Assembly (NCBI RefSeq): GCF_018617875.1
Contig: NZ_JACSKZ010000002.1
Location: forward strand, 248,001-312,000
Direction: 5' to 3'
Length of the DNA: 64,000 nucleotides
Origin: Exiguobacterium algae
Lineage (GTDB): Bacteria; Bacillota; Bacilli; Exiguobacteriales; Exiguobacteriaceae
The first letter of the stretch is position 1, and each line of letters opens with the position of its first letter. Below the pieces are notes generated by a model that saw only the letters and a program-made list of their open reading frames with translations, ran no database searches and was not told the DNA's origin. Made by a program: the position numbers and the translations under genes. This document shows, one piece after another, positions 53,058-61,375 of this stretch.

Positions 53058-53672
53058 TCACTCCTTTTCGTTAGCGAGCACTTTTACGTCCTCCATGATA
53101 GATTCGATATCCACCGGTTCATCACCTGCTGTCGCCATTTGGGCGACAGCACGCACATCATGGTTTCGATCGATCACATACATGGTCGTGGCGTGCGTGA
53201 CGAGACCGCTATTCGCTTTTGAATAGTAGAACTGCAGTTGGCGTGTGATGCGGTCGATATCGACCTTTTCACCCGTCAACAGCTTCCATCCCGTCGGTTC
53301 AGCTTGGAATGCGTCCCCGTAGTTCTTTAGGACAGGAACCGTATCGACTTCCGGATCGACGGTAATCGCGACCAACTCCACATCGTTGCCGTACAAGCCT
53401 TCCGCCTTCAACTCTTTTTCCAGTTTCATAAAATCACGTAAAGTGAGCGGACAAATATCCGGACAATTCGTGTAGAAAAAGGTGACGACTTTAACCTTGC
53501 CATTATCTGAGTTGTACGTTTCCCCATTCAAAGCATTCGTCAACGTGAATGGAGTCGGCTCTTGGATCACAGGCAGCTCGTCTTCATTGAAGAAAATGAA
53601 GTAGACAGCGAGTCCCATCACGACGAGTACAAGTACGGAAATCACAACGGTTAGATAACTATTTCGTTTCAT
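53058..53672 (-). CDS. SCO1/SenC family copper-delivery protein
   Basis: 204 aa. N-terminal TM anchor (residues ~8-27) without a lipobox Cys, unlike the B. subtilis Sco lipoprotein. Thioredoxin-fold domain with the copper motif TNCPDICPL (CxxxC) and the distant His in THATTMYVID. Delivers copper to the CuA site of CtaC in this cluster. Overlaps nothing upstream; 21 nt after ctaM. Confidence 0.95.
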   Translation of the reverse strand: MKRNSYLTVVISVLVLVVMGLAVYFIFFNEDELPVIQEPTPFTLTNALNGETYNSDNGKVKVVTFFYTNCPDICPLTLRDFMKLEKELKAEGLYGNDVELVAITVDPEVDTVPVLKNYGDAFQAEPTGWKLLTGEKVDIDRITRQLQFYYSKANSGLVTHATTMYVIDRNHDVRAVAQMATAGDEPVDIESIMEDVKVLANEKE

Positions 53673-53693
53673 GATGTTCTCCCTCTTTCTTCG

Positions 53694-54155
53694 TTATCCT
53701 CCAATAATCGCCCGAAACACGTTCGTCGTTTCACCCGGGTCGTAGGCGACATACAGTAATGTATACACCGTGACACCCGTAATGGCTGTTAAAAACCAAA
53801 TGACAGACGCTTTAGGAGCAATCTTGCGATGCTTCTCGACTTTATTTTTATAGCCGAGATAAAGAGAGATGAGTCCGAGAACCCCTCCGGTTGTCGCTAA
53901 AAGGATATGGAAAATCATGAATCCTAAATAGTACGGTTTGACAGCATCCGGACCACCGAATGCCGTATTTCCTACAAAAATAGTGCGAGAGACATACAAA
54001 ATGAAGAATGTAGTGGCCGCAACAGCTGCTGCCGTCATTACTTTCTTATGTTTCTCAATCGCGCTGCGGTCTCGAGCGATGATGACCCAGCCAATCGCAA
54101 CTAAAATGGCGCTGATGACAATAAACGACACACTTATTAAAGCAAGATAGTTCAT
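53694..54155 (-). CDS. ctaM: DUF420 membrane protein CtaM (YozB-type)
   Basis: 153 aa with four TM helices. ATG at 54155 after AAGGGGAAA. The GYKNKVEKHRKIAPKASVIWFLTAITGV end and conserved His residues fit DUF420. CtaM is needed for heme A-type oxidases in Staphylococcus. Placed directly after ctaG, which supports the role. Confidence 0.88.
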   Translation of the reverse strand: MNYLALISVSFIVISAILVAIGWVIIARDRSAIEKHKKVMTAAAVAATTFFILYVSRTIFVGNTAFGGPDAVKPYYLGFMIFHILLATTGGVLGLISLYLGYKNKVEKHRKIAPKASVIWFLTAITGVTVYTLLYVAYDPGETTNVFRAIIGG

Positions 54156-54176
54156 CAATGTTTCCCCTTTATACAA

Positions 54177-55100
54177 TCAATTTTTTTCTTGTGTCTCTTG
54201 TGGTGAGAATGACATCCCTTCATCGACCGCGAGTGATTTCGTACGGCGTACCCAACCGAAGAATGTCCAGCCGAAGAAGAAACCGTAAACGATTTCTTGA
54301 CCGAGTTTCATTAAGACGCCGCCGAAGCGTTGGTCTTCAAGCGCACTGCTCGTCGCACCGAGTAATGCCTCTAAATTAATACCAGACACGTCACCGTTAG
54401 GCATACAATATCCGAGCACAGTCGCAAATGTCTGGACATCGGTATAGGCATCATACAGTACGCTTTGACTGAAGATGATGAAGGCACAGGCGGGTGTTAA
54501 TAACACACCATTCGCGATGATGTAGACCATGCGTTTCAGGTCGGACATTCCTTCTTCTTCATCCGACACGAGCGGCACGATGACCGGATACCACATCGTC
54601 AAACTGAAAAGGACGAGCGCGCTATGGAATATACGATGCACACCATAGTTCGTTAAGACATAATCAAAGATGAATGGCATATGATAGAACGTGAACAACG
54701 CATTAAACAAAATAAGTGCGATTAACGGCTTCGTCATAAACTTAAATGTCGGTCCGATCACTTTATAGCTAAATAGTTTTTCAAACACCCAATGAGGCAA
54801 ACCGTATATAACCAATGCAGGTGCCAGTACATAGACCAATACCATTTGGAACATATGCACCGATAAAATGATGTGCGCCAACACGTCCACCGGACTCCCA
54901 AATCCGATGTAATACAATAAAATCGCGAATAACATACTAAACTTTTGCAACAATGTGGTTGAGGCGTAGCCTTGTTTCGCCATTTTTTCTGTTACGTCCG
55001 CATATAATACATATAAAGCGACCATCAACACACCAAACCACGGACTCCATAGTGTTACCCAATCAAATTGATTGAGTAAATCGGACGTATTCCAAATCAT
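54177..55100 (-). CDS. ctaG: Cytochrome c oxidase assembly factor CtaG
   Basis: 307 aa with seven predicted TM helices; the caa3_CtaG family (VDVLAHIILSVHMFQMVLVYVLAPALVIYGLP). Required for caa3 oxidase formation, perhaps in copper B insertion. Follows ctaF but a strong terminator and a ~130-nt gap separate them, so it may have its own promoter. Confidence 0.95.
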   Translation of the reverse strand: MIWNTSDLLNQFDWVTLWSPWFGVLMVALYVLYADVTEKMAKQGYASTTLLQKFSMLFAILLYYIGFGSPVDVLAHIILSVHMFQMVLVYVLAPALVIYGLPHWVFEKLFSYKVIGPTFKFMTKPLIALILFNALFTFYHMPFIFDYVLTNYGVHRIFHSALVLFSLTMWYPVIVPLVSDEEEGMSDLKRMVYIIANGVLLTPACAFIIFSQSVLYDAYTDVQTFATVLGYCMPNGDVSGINLEALLGATSSALEDQRFGGVLMKLGQEIVYGFFFGWTFFGWVRRTKSLAVDEGMSFSPQETQEKN

Positions 55101-55180
55101 CCGTTCACCCCTTCTCTCTCTCCCTAACCTTTGAAACCGTTCACTTTAAGATTACTATTCATTCATTTTTGAAGTAAAGG
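55101..55180 (-). promoter_or_regulatory. Likely promoter region for ctaG-ctaM-sco
   Basis: Between the ctaF terminator and the ctaG ribosome site. TTTACT with TAATCT at 18-nt spacing is a weak candidate. No stronger motif was found. Confidence 0.35.
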
Positions 55181-55222
55181 AAAAAGGACCGAATCATCTG
55201 TGTTTCCACAGATGTTCAATCC
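55181..55222 (-). terminator. Terminator after ctaF
   Basis: Minus-strand GGATTGAACATCTGTG paired with CACAGATG, a bulged A and TTCGGTCC around a GAAA tetraloop, then TTTTTCC. Confidence 0.92.
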
Positions 55223-55232
55223 TTTGTCACAA

Positions 55233-55562
55233 TTACCAAATGAGTAAACGAAGCGCAGCGACCGTGATGATGGCTACAAAGATTCCGAGCCACATCATGA
55301 CAACAATCCACGTATTTCCACGGTTGTTCATATGCATGAAGATGTACAACTGCAGGAATACTTGAATAATCGCCAAGATAATCAAGAATCCACCGGCTGC
55401 CCAAACTGGCATGAGTTCAGCATGTACTGCTCCGAACGCGATGAATGTGAGTAAAATCATCATCGCAAAACTGATTAATTGAAGCTGATACTCACGCTTT
55501 GATTCTGCTTTTACTTCCAGTTCCAACTGTTTGTGTGATTCGTGCAATGTCCGTTTTTCCAT
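55233..55562 (-). CDS. ctaF: Cytochrome c oxidase subunit IV (CtaF)
   Basis: 109 aa with three TM helices, size and position as CtaF/CoxD of caa3 oxidases: a short cytosolic N-terminus (MEKRTLHESHKQLE), then FAMMILLTFIAFG and AGGFLIILAIIQVFLQLYIFMH. One base after the ctaE stop. Confidence 0.92.
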   Translation of the reverse strand: MEKRTLHESHKQLELEVKAESKREYQLQLISFAMMILLTFIAFGAVHAELMPVWAAGGFLIILAIIQVFLQLYIFMHMNNRGNTWIVVMMWLGIFVAIITVAALRLLIW

Positions 55563-55563
55563 A

Positions 55564-56190
55564 TTAGTTCACCATCCCTAGGAGATAAACGATTGAGAAG
55601 ATGAATACCCATACGACATCAATGAAGTGCCAATATAAGCTCGATACGTAAAACTTCGGTGCATTGTAAACGTCGATCGGACGGTTCCAGTTACGAATCA
55701 ACAGTGTCGTGATCCAGAGAAGACCAAATGTTACGTGACCTCCGTGGAATCCAACGAGTGTATAGAAGGCTGAACCGAATGCACTCGACGTGAACGTATG
55801 ACCGATATGGTAGTAGTGAATGAACTCATAAATCTCAGCACTTAGGAATCCTGCACCGAGAAGGAGTGTCACGATCAACCAAAGCTTCATACGCCCCGGG
55901 TTGTTCGCTTTCATGTTCATCATTGCGAGAACACTTGTAAGGGAACTTGTGAGAAGGAGCATCGTCATAAGGAATACGAGTTCCATCTCGAAGATGTTGT
56001 AAGAACGTAACTCTTCTGGCGCACCAGAGTTTAGAAGACCAACATATGTTCCAAAGAGTGAAGCAAAGAGGACTGTCTCTCCGCCAAGGAAGAACCAGAA
56101 GGCCACATATTTATTTTTCCCTTCCAAAGTAGCTTTCTCTGGATGGGCCGGAATACCGGTCACCGGGTGTTTTTCAACTGCATGTGCCAT
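55564..56190 (-). CDS. ctaE: Cytochrome c oxidase subunit III (CtaE)
   Basis: 208 aa with five TM helices. WFFLGGETVLFASLFGTYVG and FHGGHVTFGLLW match COX3; conserved carboxylate and HxxxHxx sites are present. Its start follows ctaD directly (ribosome site AAGGAGACC in the ctaD end). Confidence 0.96.
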   Translation of the reverse strand: MAHAVEKHPVTGIPAHPEKATLEGKNKYVAFWFFLGGETVLFASLFGTYVGLLNSGAPEELRSYNIFEMELVFLMTMLLLTSSLTSVLAMMNMKANNPGRMKLWLIVTLLLGAGFLSAEIYEFIHYYHIGHTFTSSAFGSAFYTLVGFHGGHVTFGLLWITTLLIRNWNRPIDVYNAPKFYVSSLYWHFIDVVWVFIFSIVYLLGMVN

Positions 56191-58077
56191 TTATTGGTCT
56201 CCTTTCTCACGAATCGCTTTCAAATCCGCTTCAATCTGTGATTTCGGAATGTAGTATCCATGATCGTCGATCCAAGAACGAAGGAACATCGATACAAACG
56301 TCACGAGCAAACCAAATCCAATCAAGACCCAACCTACAACATCATTATCGAGACGGAAGATTGCTCCGAGTCCCGCGATGAAGAGACCAAGTGACATGAA
56401 GAACGGAATAATTGAGTTGTTCGGCATGTGGATATCTGTCACTTGTTCAGCGACTGACACCCGTTTGTTGCCTGCCATTTTTTCGAGCCAGAACGTATCG
56501 AGCCCTTTGACGAGCGGTGTTTGTGCAAAGTTGTACTCGGGAGTCGGAACAGGTAATGTCCACTCAAGCGTACGTCCGTCACCCCAGTGATCCGGTTTGA
56601 CGCGTTCTTTAGACAAGAATGCTTTCACAACTGCAACGAGTAAGACGATTGTCGACACACCCATGAAGAATGCACCGATTGTTGATAGCAAGTTCAACGT
56701 ATCCCAACCTTGGTCGCCGATGTAAGTGAAGACACGACGTGGCATCCCGAACAATCCGAGGAAGTGTTGTGGGAAGAACGTCAAGTGGAAACCAATGAAG
56801 AATAACCAGAACTGCCAAAAACCAAGTTTCTCTGAGAGTGCTTTTCCAAACATGAGCGGGAACCAGTAGTAAAGTCCTGCGAAGAGACCATACACGACCC
56901 CACCTACGATAACGTAGTGGAAGTGAGCGACAACGAAGTAGCTGTCGTGGTACTGATAGTCAGCTGGTGCTACTGAAAGCATAACCCCAGTCATCCCACC
57001 TACGAGGAATGAAGGAATAAACGCAACCGAGTAAAGCATCGCGACGTTAAACTTGATTTGTCCGCCCCATAACGTAAAGAGCCAGTTGAAGATTTTCACC
57101 CCTGTTGGGACAGCGATCGCCATCGTCGCAACTGCGAAAATCGAGTTCGCAACCGGACCTAGGCCGACTGTAAACATGTGGTGAACCCAAACCATGAATC
57201 CTAGGAAACCGATGAGCATCGTTGCAAACACCATCGTCGTGTAACCGAAGAGACGTTTACGAGCGAATGTCGGAATGATTTCCGAGAAAATACCGAATGC
57301 CGGTAAGATCAAAATGTAAACTTCCGGGTGTCCGAAAATCCAGAAAAGGTGTTCCCAGATGACGACGTTCCCGCCAAGTGCCGGGTCGAAGTACGCAGCT
57401 CCGAAGAGGCGTTCAAACATCAACATGAACAATCCGACCGTAAGTGGCGGGAATGCGAAGACGATCAATGCCGATGCAACGAACGTTGTCCATGTGAAGA
57501 GCGGCATCCGCATGAGTTTCATACCTGGTGCCCGCATGTTCAAAATAGTAACTAAGAAGTTGATTCCGGCCATCAATGAACCGAAACCTGAAATCTGAAG
57601 ACCGAGTGCATAGAAGTCAACACCCGTTGCTTCGGGTTGAGTCGAGAGTGGTGCGTATGCTGTCCACCCTGCGTTCGGCGCAGCTCCGAAGAACCAGCTC
57701 AAGTTGAGCATGACGCCACCGAAGAAGAATAACCAAAAGCCAAGTGAGTTAACGAATGGGAACGCAACGTCACGAGCTCCGATTTGGAGCGGTACAACCG
57801 CGTTCATGAATCCGAATAACATTGGCATCGCTGCAAGGAAAATCATCGTCGTCCCGTGCATCGTAATCAATTGGTTAAACGTTTCTCCATCGACAAAGTC
57901 ATTCATTGGTTGTACTAACTGCCAACGAATCAATAGGGCTTCAATTCCACCGAGAAGGAGGAAGAAGATTCCTGAGAACAAATACAAAATACCGATTTTT
58001 TTGTGGTCAACCGTCGTAATCCAATCCATAATGCCATTGTATTTACGCGATTGCTGCAAAGCAGTGGTCTGTGCCAC
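56191..58077 (-). CDS. ctaD: Cytochrome c oxidase subunit I (CtaD), caa3 type
   Basis: Catalytic heme-copper subunit. 628 aa, GTG start at 58077 behind AAGGGGGA. ITMHGTTMIF (heme a ligand region), FGHPEVYILILP (CuB His and cross-linked Tyr), VHHMF (two CuB His) and HFHYVI (heme ligands) are all in place. About 14 TM segments, the long form seen in Bacillus. Proton-pumping A-type oxidase. Confidence 0.98.
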   Translation of the reverse strand: MAQTTALQQSRKYNGIMDWITTVDHKKIGILYLFSGIFFLLLGGIEALLIRWQLVQPMNDFVDGETFNQLITMHGTTMIFLAAMPMLFGFMNAVVPLQIGARDVAFPFVNSLGFWLFFFGGVMLNLSWFFGAAPNAGWTAYAPLSTQPEATGVDFYALGLQISGFGSLMAGINFLVTILNMRAPGMKLMRMPLFTWTTFVASALIVFAFPPLTVGLFMLMFERLFGAAYFDPALGGNVVIWEHLFWIFGHPEVYILILPAFGIFSEIIPTFARKRLFGYTTMVFATMLIGFLGFMVWVHHMFTVGLGPVANSIFAVATMAIAVPTGVKIFNWLFTLWGGQIKFNVAMLYSVAFIPSFLVGGMTGVMLSVAPADYQYHDSYFVVAHFHYVIVGGVVYGLFAGLYYWFPLMFGKALSEKLGFWQFWLFFIGFHLTFFPQHFLGLFGMPRRVFTYIGDQGWDTLNLLSTIGAFFMGVSTIVLLVAVVKAFLSKERVKPDHWGDGRTLEWTLPVPTPEYNFAQTPLVKGLDTFWLEKMAGNKRVSVAEQVTDIHMPNNSIIPFFMSLGLFIAGLGAIFRLDNDVVGWVLIGFGLLVTFVSMFLRSWIDDHGYYIPKSQIEADLKAIREKGDQ

Positions 58078-58097
58078 GTGAAATCCCCCTTTTCCCG

Positions 58098-59114
58098 TTA
58101 GTCAATCTTCTGCTCATACAAGAAGTCAACGAGTGCGTCTAGTTCTTCGTTGCTGATTTGACCTTCATTGAAACCTGGCATTTTAGCACCTTGTTTCTTG
58201 TCTTGCGGGTCACGGATCCACTCTTTCAAGTTATCCTCGTTATTTTCGAGGTAACCTGCGAGCCATTCGCGATCACCGAAGTTCGTCAAGCTCGGCGCAA
58301 CTTTACCACCGCCGTGACAGCTCAAGCAGCTTTGGACATAGACTTGTTCACCTTGTGTCAAGTCTGCGTTGTCTGCAACGAGTTTCTCTGCGTTTTCATC
58401 TTGCTTCGCTTTCATATCTTCTAGCCATTTGTCGTATTCTGCTTGCTCGAGTGCGACGACTTTGAAGTCCATAAGCGCGTGTGACGGACCACAGAGTTCC
58501 GCACATTTTCCGTAATAAGTACCTGGTTCATTTGCTTGTAACCACATTTCATTATCAAGCCCTGGGTTCGTATCTGTTTTACCTGACAAAGCCGGTACCC
58601 AGAACGAGTGAATAACATCTTTTGATGTCAAGTTGATTCCAACGCGTTTCCCAACTGGGATGACGAGTTCTTGACCTGTTACAACGCCCGCGTTCGGATA
58701 TTCGAACTCCCACCAATAAAGGTTGGCTGTAACATTGATTTCTTCCTCTTTTTTCGCTTCTTTCGCTTTCGCGAGTTCGACAGTTGTTGAAATTGTCGGT
58801 ACAGCGAGAATGATGAGGAGGATGATTGGTACAACTGTCCAGATCATCTCAAGTGTACTGCTTCCTTCCACTTGTTTCGGAATCGATTCATCTTTCCGAC
58901 GGAACTTCATGAGTACGTACACATAAATAATCGATACGACGACGAGTACGAAGAGCATGATTGCCAAACTGATGAGAATGATGCGGAGCTGAAGTTCAGC
59001 CCCTTCTCCCATCGGCTTCAATGCAGACAATCCCTCTTGACCGCAACCTGATAACAGGACTGCGAACATCATCATCGGGACGATGCCAAACAGAAGCTTC
59101 TTAAATGATTTCAC
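58098..59114 (-). CDS. ctaC: Cytochrome c oxidase subunit II with fused cytochrome c (CtaC)
   Basis: Electron-entry subunit of caa3. GTG at 59114 (338 aa) gives a lipoprotein signal with lipobox LLSGC; the open frame is 34 codons longer but overlaps ctaB and is unlike the family. Two TM helices follow, then the CuA domain (HSFWVP, CAELCGPSHALM) and a C-terminal cytochrome c domain (CLSCHGG heme site, Met ligand in GAKMPGF). LspA (in this window) should process the signal. Confidence 0.97.
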   Translation of the reverse strand: MKSFKKLLFGIVPMMMFAVLLSGCGQEGLSALKPMGEGAELQLRIILISLAIMLFVLVVVSIIYVYVLMKFRRKDESIPKQVEGSSTLEMIWTVVPIILLIILAVPTISTTVELAKAKEAKKEEEINVTANLYWWEFEYPNAGVVTGQELVIPVGKRVGINLTSKDVIHSFWVPALSGKTDTNPGLDNEMWLQANEPGTYYGKCAELCGPSHALMDFKVVALEQAEYDKWLEDMKAKQDENAEKLVADNADLTQGEQVYVQSCLSCHGGGKVAPSLTNFGDREWLAGYLENNEDNLKEWIRDPQDKKQGAKMPGFNEGQISNEELDALVDFLYEQKID

Positions 59115-59185
59115 AACAATCCCCACTTTCTCCCAAAATGATGTGTATTGGTTTTCTATATAGTGAGTGCGATTACCTGAGCCCG

Positions 59186-60103
59186 TTAAGCGGTTAATAT
59201 GAGCGCGATAATCCACACGACTAAATAAATTAATGAATAAAAGAACATCTTATTTGCCCACTTGATCTCATCATCGGCATTGAATCCTTTCAAACCGAGA
59301 TACAACCAGTAGCCCCCTAAACCAGCCGCAATGACCAAGTATACTGGACCGTAATGCATGAATAAGAGTGAAGCCGGTATGAGCGTAGCGATCCACCAAA
59401 TGATTTGTCGTTTAGTAATCGCAAAACCGTTCACGACCGGTAGCATCGGAATGCCCGCTGCTCGATATTCTTCCACCCGGCGCATGGCGAGTGCAAGAAA
59501 ATGTGGCGGTTGCCACAAAAACATGACCAGGAACATGAGCCAAGCATCGATATGAAGAGCCGGGTCGATCGCAGCCCAACCAATCAGTGGCGGTACTGCA
59601 CCAGAGATACTTCCGACGACCGTATTCAGTGTGCTCGTGCGCTTCATCCACATCGTGTAAATGACGACATAAAAAAATGACCCGATTAGACCGAATACTG
59701 CAGCGACGTACGATACAATCAATAACATCAGTGTTCCGATAGCAAGTTGCGTCAAGCCGAGGAGTAAAATCCGTTCTCCTGTTATCTTGCCGGTTACACT
59801 CGGTCGATTGTCTGTACGATCCATCAAGTAATCGATATCCCGGTCCACAAAGTTGTTTAGGTAACAACTCCCCGAAATCACGAGTGCGCTTCCTAACATC
59901 GTTAATAAGAGCTGTGGCCAAACCTCAAGTAAATAAAGTATCGGCGTGTCGCTCTGATACGTTGCTGCTACGAAGAAACCGGCGAACACCAACATCAGGT
60001 TGGCACGAACAATTCCCATCTTCGCTAAGGCAACGTAATCACGAAATGACGTGGATTCTGTATATTCTACATCTGCCGCCATTCCTGGGTTGACTTTTGT
60101 CAT
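59186..60103 (-). CDS. ctaB: Protoheme IX farnesyltransferase (heme O synthase)
   Basis: Adds the farnesyl tail to heme B. 305 aa with about nine TM helices. Substrate motifs NNFVDRDIDYLMDRTDNRP (first Asp-rich region) and YRAAGIPMLP are typical. First gene of ctaB-C-D-E-F. Ribosome site GGGGGGGT. Confidence 0.96.
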   Translation of the reverse strand: MTKVNPGMAADVEYTESTSFRDYVALAKMGIVRANLMLVFAGFFVAATYQSDTPILYLLEVWPQLLLTMLGSALVISGSCYLNNFVDRDIDYLMDRTDNRPSVTGKITGERILLLGLTQLAIGTLMLLIVSYVAAVFGLIGSFFYVVIYTMWMKRTSTLNTVVGSISGAVPPLIGWAAIDPALHIDAWLMFLVMFLWQPPHFLALAMRRVEEYRAAGIPMLPVVNGFAITKRQIIWWIATLIPASLLFMHYGPVYLVIAAGLGGYWLYLGLKGFNADDEIKWANKMFFYSLIYLVVWIIALILTA

Positions 60104-60258
60104 ACTGACCCCCCCACATAATCACGAATTCCTCGCATTCTCTTCACAGAAAAAACACAATATGAACAAAATACACTTAACTCTCTACAAAGATACCATA
60201 ATTTTATAAAAAATACGCCTTTTATGCTTGTAAAATAGCGAGTTTTTTATGATGTTAG

Positions 60259-60274
60259 TGTGATGTTTGTCACA
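60259..60274. promoter_or_regulatory. CRP/FNR-family binding site
   Basis: TGTGA-TGTTTG-TCACA, an exact match to the TGTGAN6TCACA consensus of the CRP/FNR family. Confidence 0.75.
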
Positions 60275-60309
60275 GTAAGTGTTCAATACTAATATTAGAA
60301 TAACGTTTT

Positions 60310-60323
60310 TGATAACGATTGCA
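60310..60323. promoter_or_regulatory. cre-like (CcpA) site
   Basis: TGATAACGATTGCA fits the TGWAANCGNTNWCA cre consensus except for one position. B. subtilis cta genes are also under carbon catabolite control, so the site is plausible. Confidence 0.5.
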
Positions 60324-60436
60324 AGCTTTTCCATTTCGTTTTTTGAACAGAAAGCCGTATAATAAGTATGGCGAAAAAAATATAAATAAACAAGGCGCAT
60401 TTTTTTGGATTTTGAATAAAAAGCAGGTGGTATCGA

Positions 60437-61342
60437 ATGCATAAAAAACTCGCATTCTTCTCAGGGATTGTCACCCTTGGGATGATGCTCGTCCTCATCA
60501 TGGGTGGAACCGTGACGAAGACGGATTCGGGTGACGGTTGCGGAACAGACTGGCCATTGTGTCATGGCAAGTTGATTCCGACGAACCCAAGTGTCGAAAC
60601 AATGATTGAATATAGCCACCGTGTCGTCTCTGGTGTTGAAGGATTGTTAATCATCGCTTTGACGATTTGGACGTTTATCGCGGTGAAACATCGCGTCGAC
60701 GTGAAAATTTTTGCGTTTCTCGCATTTATCTTCATGCTCATCCAATCGATCATTGGAGCCGGTGCCGTCATTTGGCAACAATCTGATGCTATCTTGGCCC
60801 TCCATTTCGGTATCTCGCTAGTGTCCTTCGCTTCTCTACTCATCTTGACGATTTTGTTGTTCGAAGGAGAGCGAACGCACCAATCCGTTTCAGGCCAATT
60901 AAAACGTCATCTTTATGGATTGACCCTTTATACGATGATTGTCGTCTACACCGGGGCGTATGTACGCCATCTCGGAGCCACGTACGCTTGCGTCGGTTGG
61001 CCGGTTTGTAGCCAGAACATCTGGACGTTCGAGTCATATGTCCAAATGGGGCATCGCGTGATGGCGGGACTCCTCGTGATGTATACGTTATACGTACTCT
61101 ATTTGGCCCGTACTGAAGCGAATCGATTAATTGAACGGGGCATGTTCGCCTCTTTATTCTTCATTTCGCTCCAAGTCGGTACCGGGGCATGGATTGTCCT
61201 TGGTGGTCACGCCACATATGTTCCGCTACTGCATGCTTTCCTGATTACTTGCTATTTCGGAATCATTTCATATTTGGCTTATCACGCATACCGAACTTCA
61301 AACCAACACTCGACCTCCTCACTTGATCAAGTGAACGGTTGA
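60437..61342 (+). CDS. ctaA: Heme A synthase
   Basis: Converts heme O to heme A. 301 aa with eight TM helices. Conserved Cys pairs are in CGTDWPLC and CVGWPVC; heme-ligand His residues occur in EYSHRVVSG, LHFGIS, GHRVMAGL and HAFLITC. Divergent from ctaB as in Bacillus. Confidence 0.97.
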   Translation: MHKKLAFFSGIVTLGMMLVLIMGGTVTKTDSGDGCGTDWPLCHGKLIPTNPSVETMIEYSHRVVSGVEGLLIIALTIWTFIAVKHRVDVKIFAFLAFIFMLIQSIIGAGAVIWQQSDAILALHFGISLVSFASLLILTILLFEGERTHQSVSGQLKRHLYGLTLYTMIVVYTGAYVRHLGATYACVGWPVCSQNIWTFESYVQMGHRVMAGLLVMYTLYVLYLARTEANRLIERGMFASLFFISLQVGTGAWIVLGGHATYVPLLHAFLITCYFGIISYLAYHAYRTSNQHSTSSLDQVNG

Positions 61343-61345
61343 ATC

Positions 61346-61371
61346 AAAAAAAGCGCTCCTGCGCTTTTTTT
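61346..61371. terminator. Bidirectional terminator between ctaA and phrB
   Basis: AAAAAAAGCGC / GCGCTTTTTTT with TCCT loop; T-rich on both strands, between convergent genes. Confidence 0.95.
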
Positions 61372-61375
61372 GTGT

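Larger units (their letters stand above)
60104..60436. promoter_or_regulatory. ctaB/ctaA divergent regulatory region
   Basis: 333-nt AT-rich gap with no gene. It holds a CRP/FNR-type palindrome (60259-60274), a cre-like site (60310-60323) and a TATAAT for ctaA (60358-60363, -35 weak). For ctaB, TATTTT at 60237-60232 on the minus strand would place the palindrome centre about 41 nt upstream of the start. Short open frames here look spurious. Confidence 0.7.

Noticed and set aside
59115-59216. 34-codon extension of ctaC into ctaB
   Set aside because: It would bury the lipoprotein signal inside the protein. The GTG at 59114 gives a normal signal peptide.
60185-60501. Three small minus-strand frames upstream of ctaA
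   Set aside because: AT-rich, Phe/Ile/Lys-heavy, no ribosome site, and partly antisense to ctaA.
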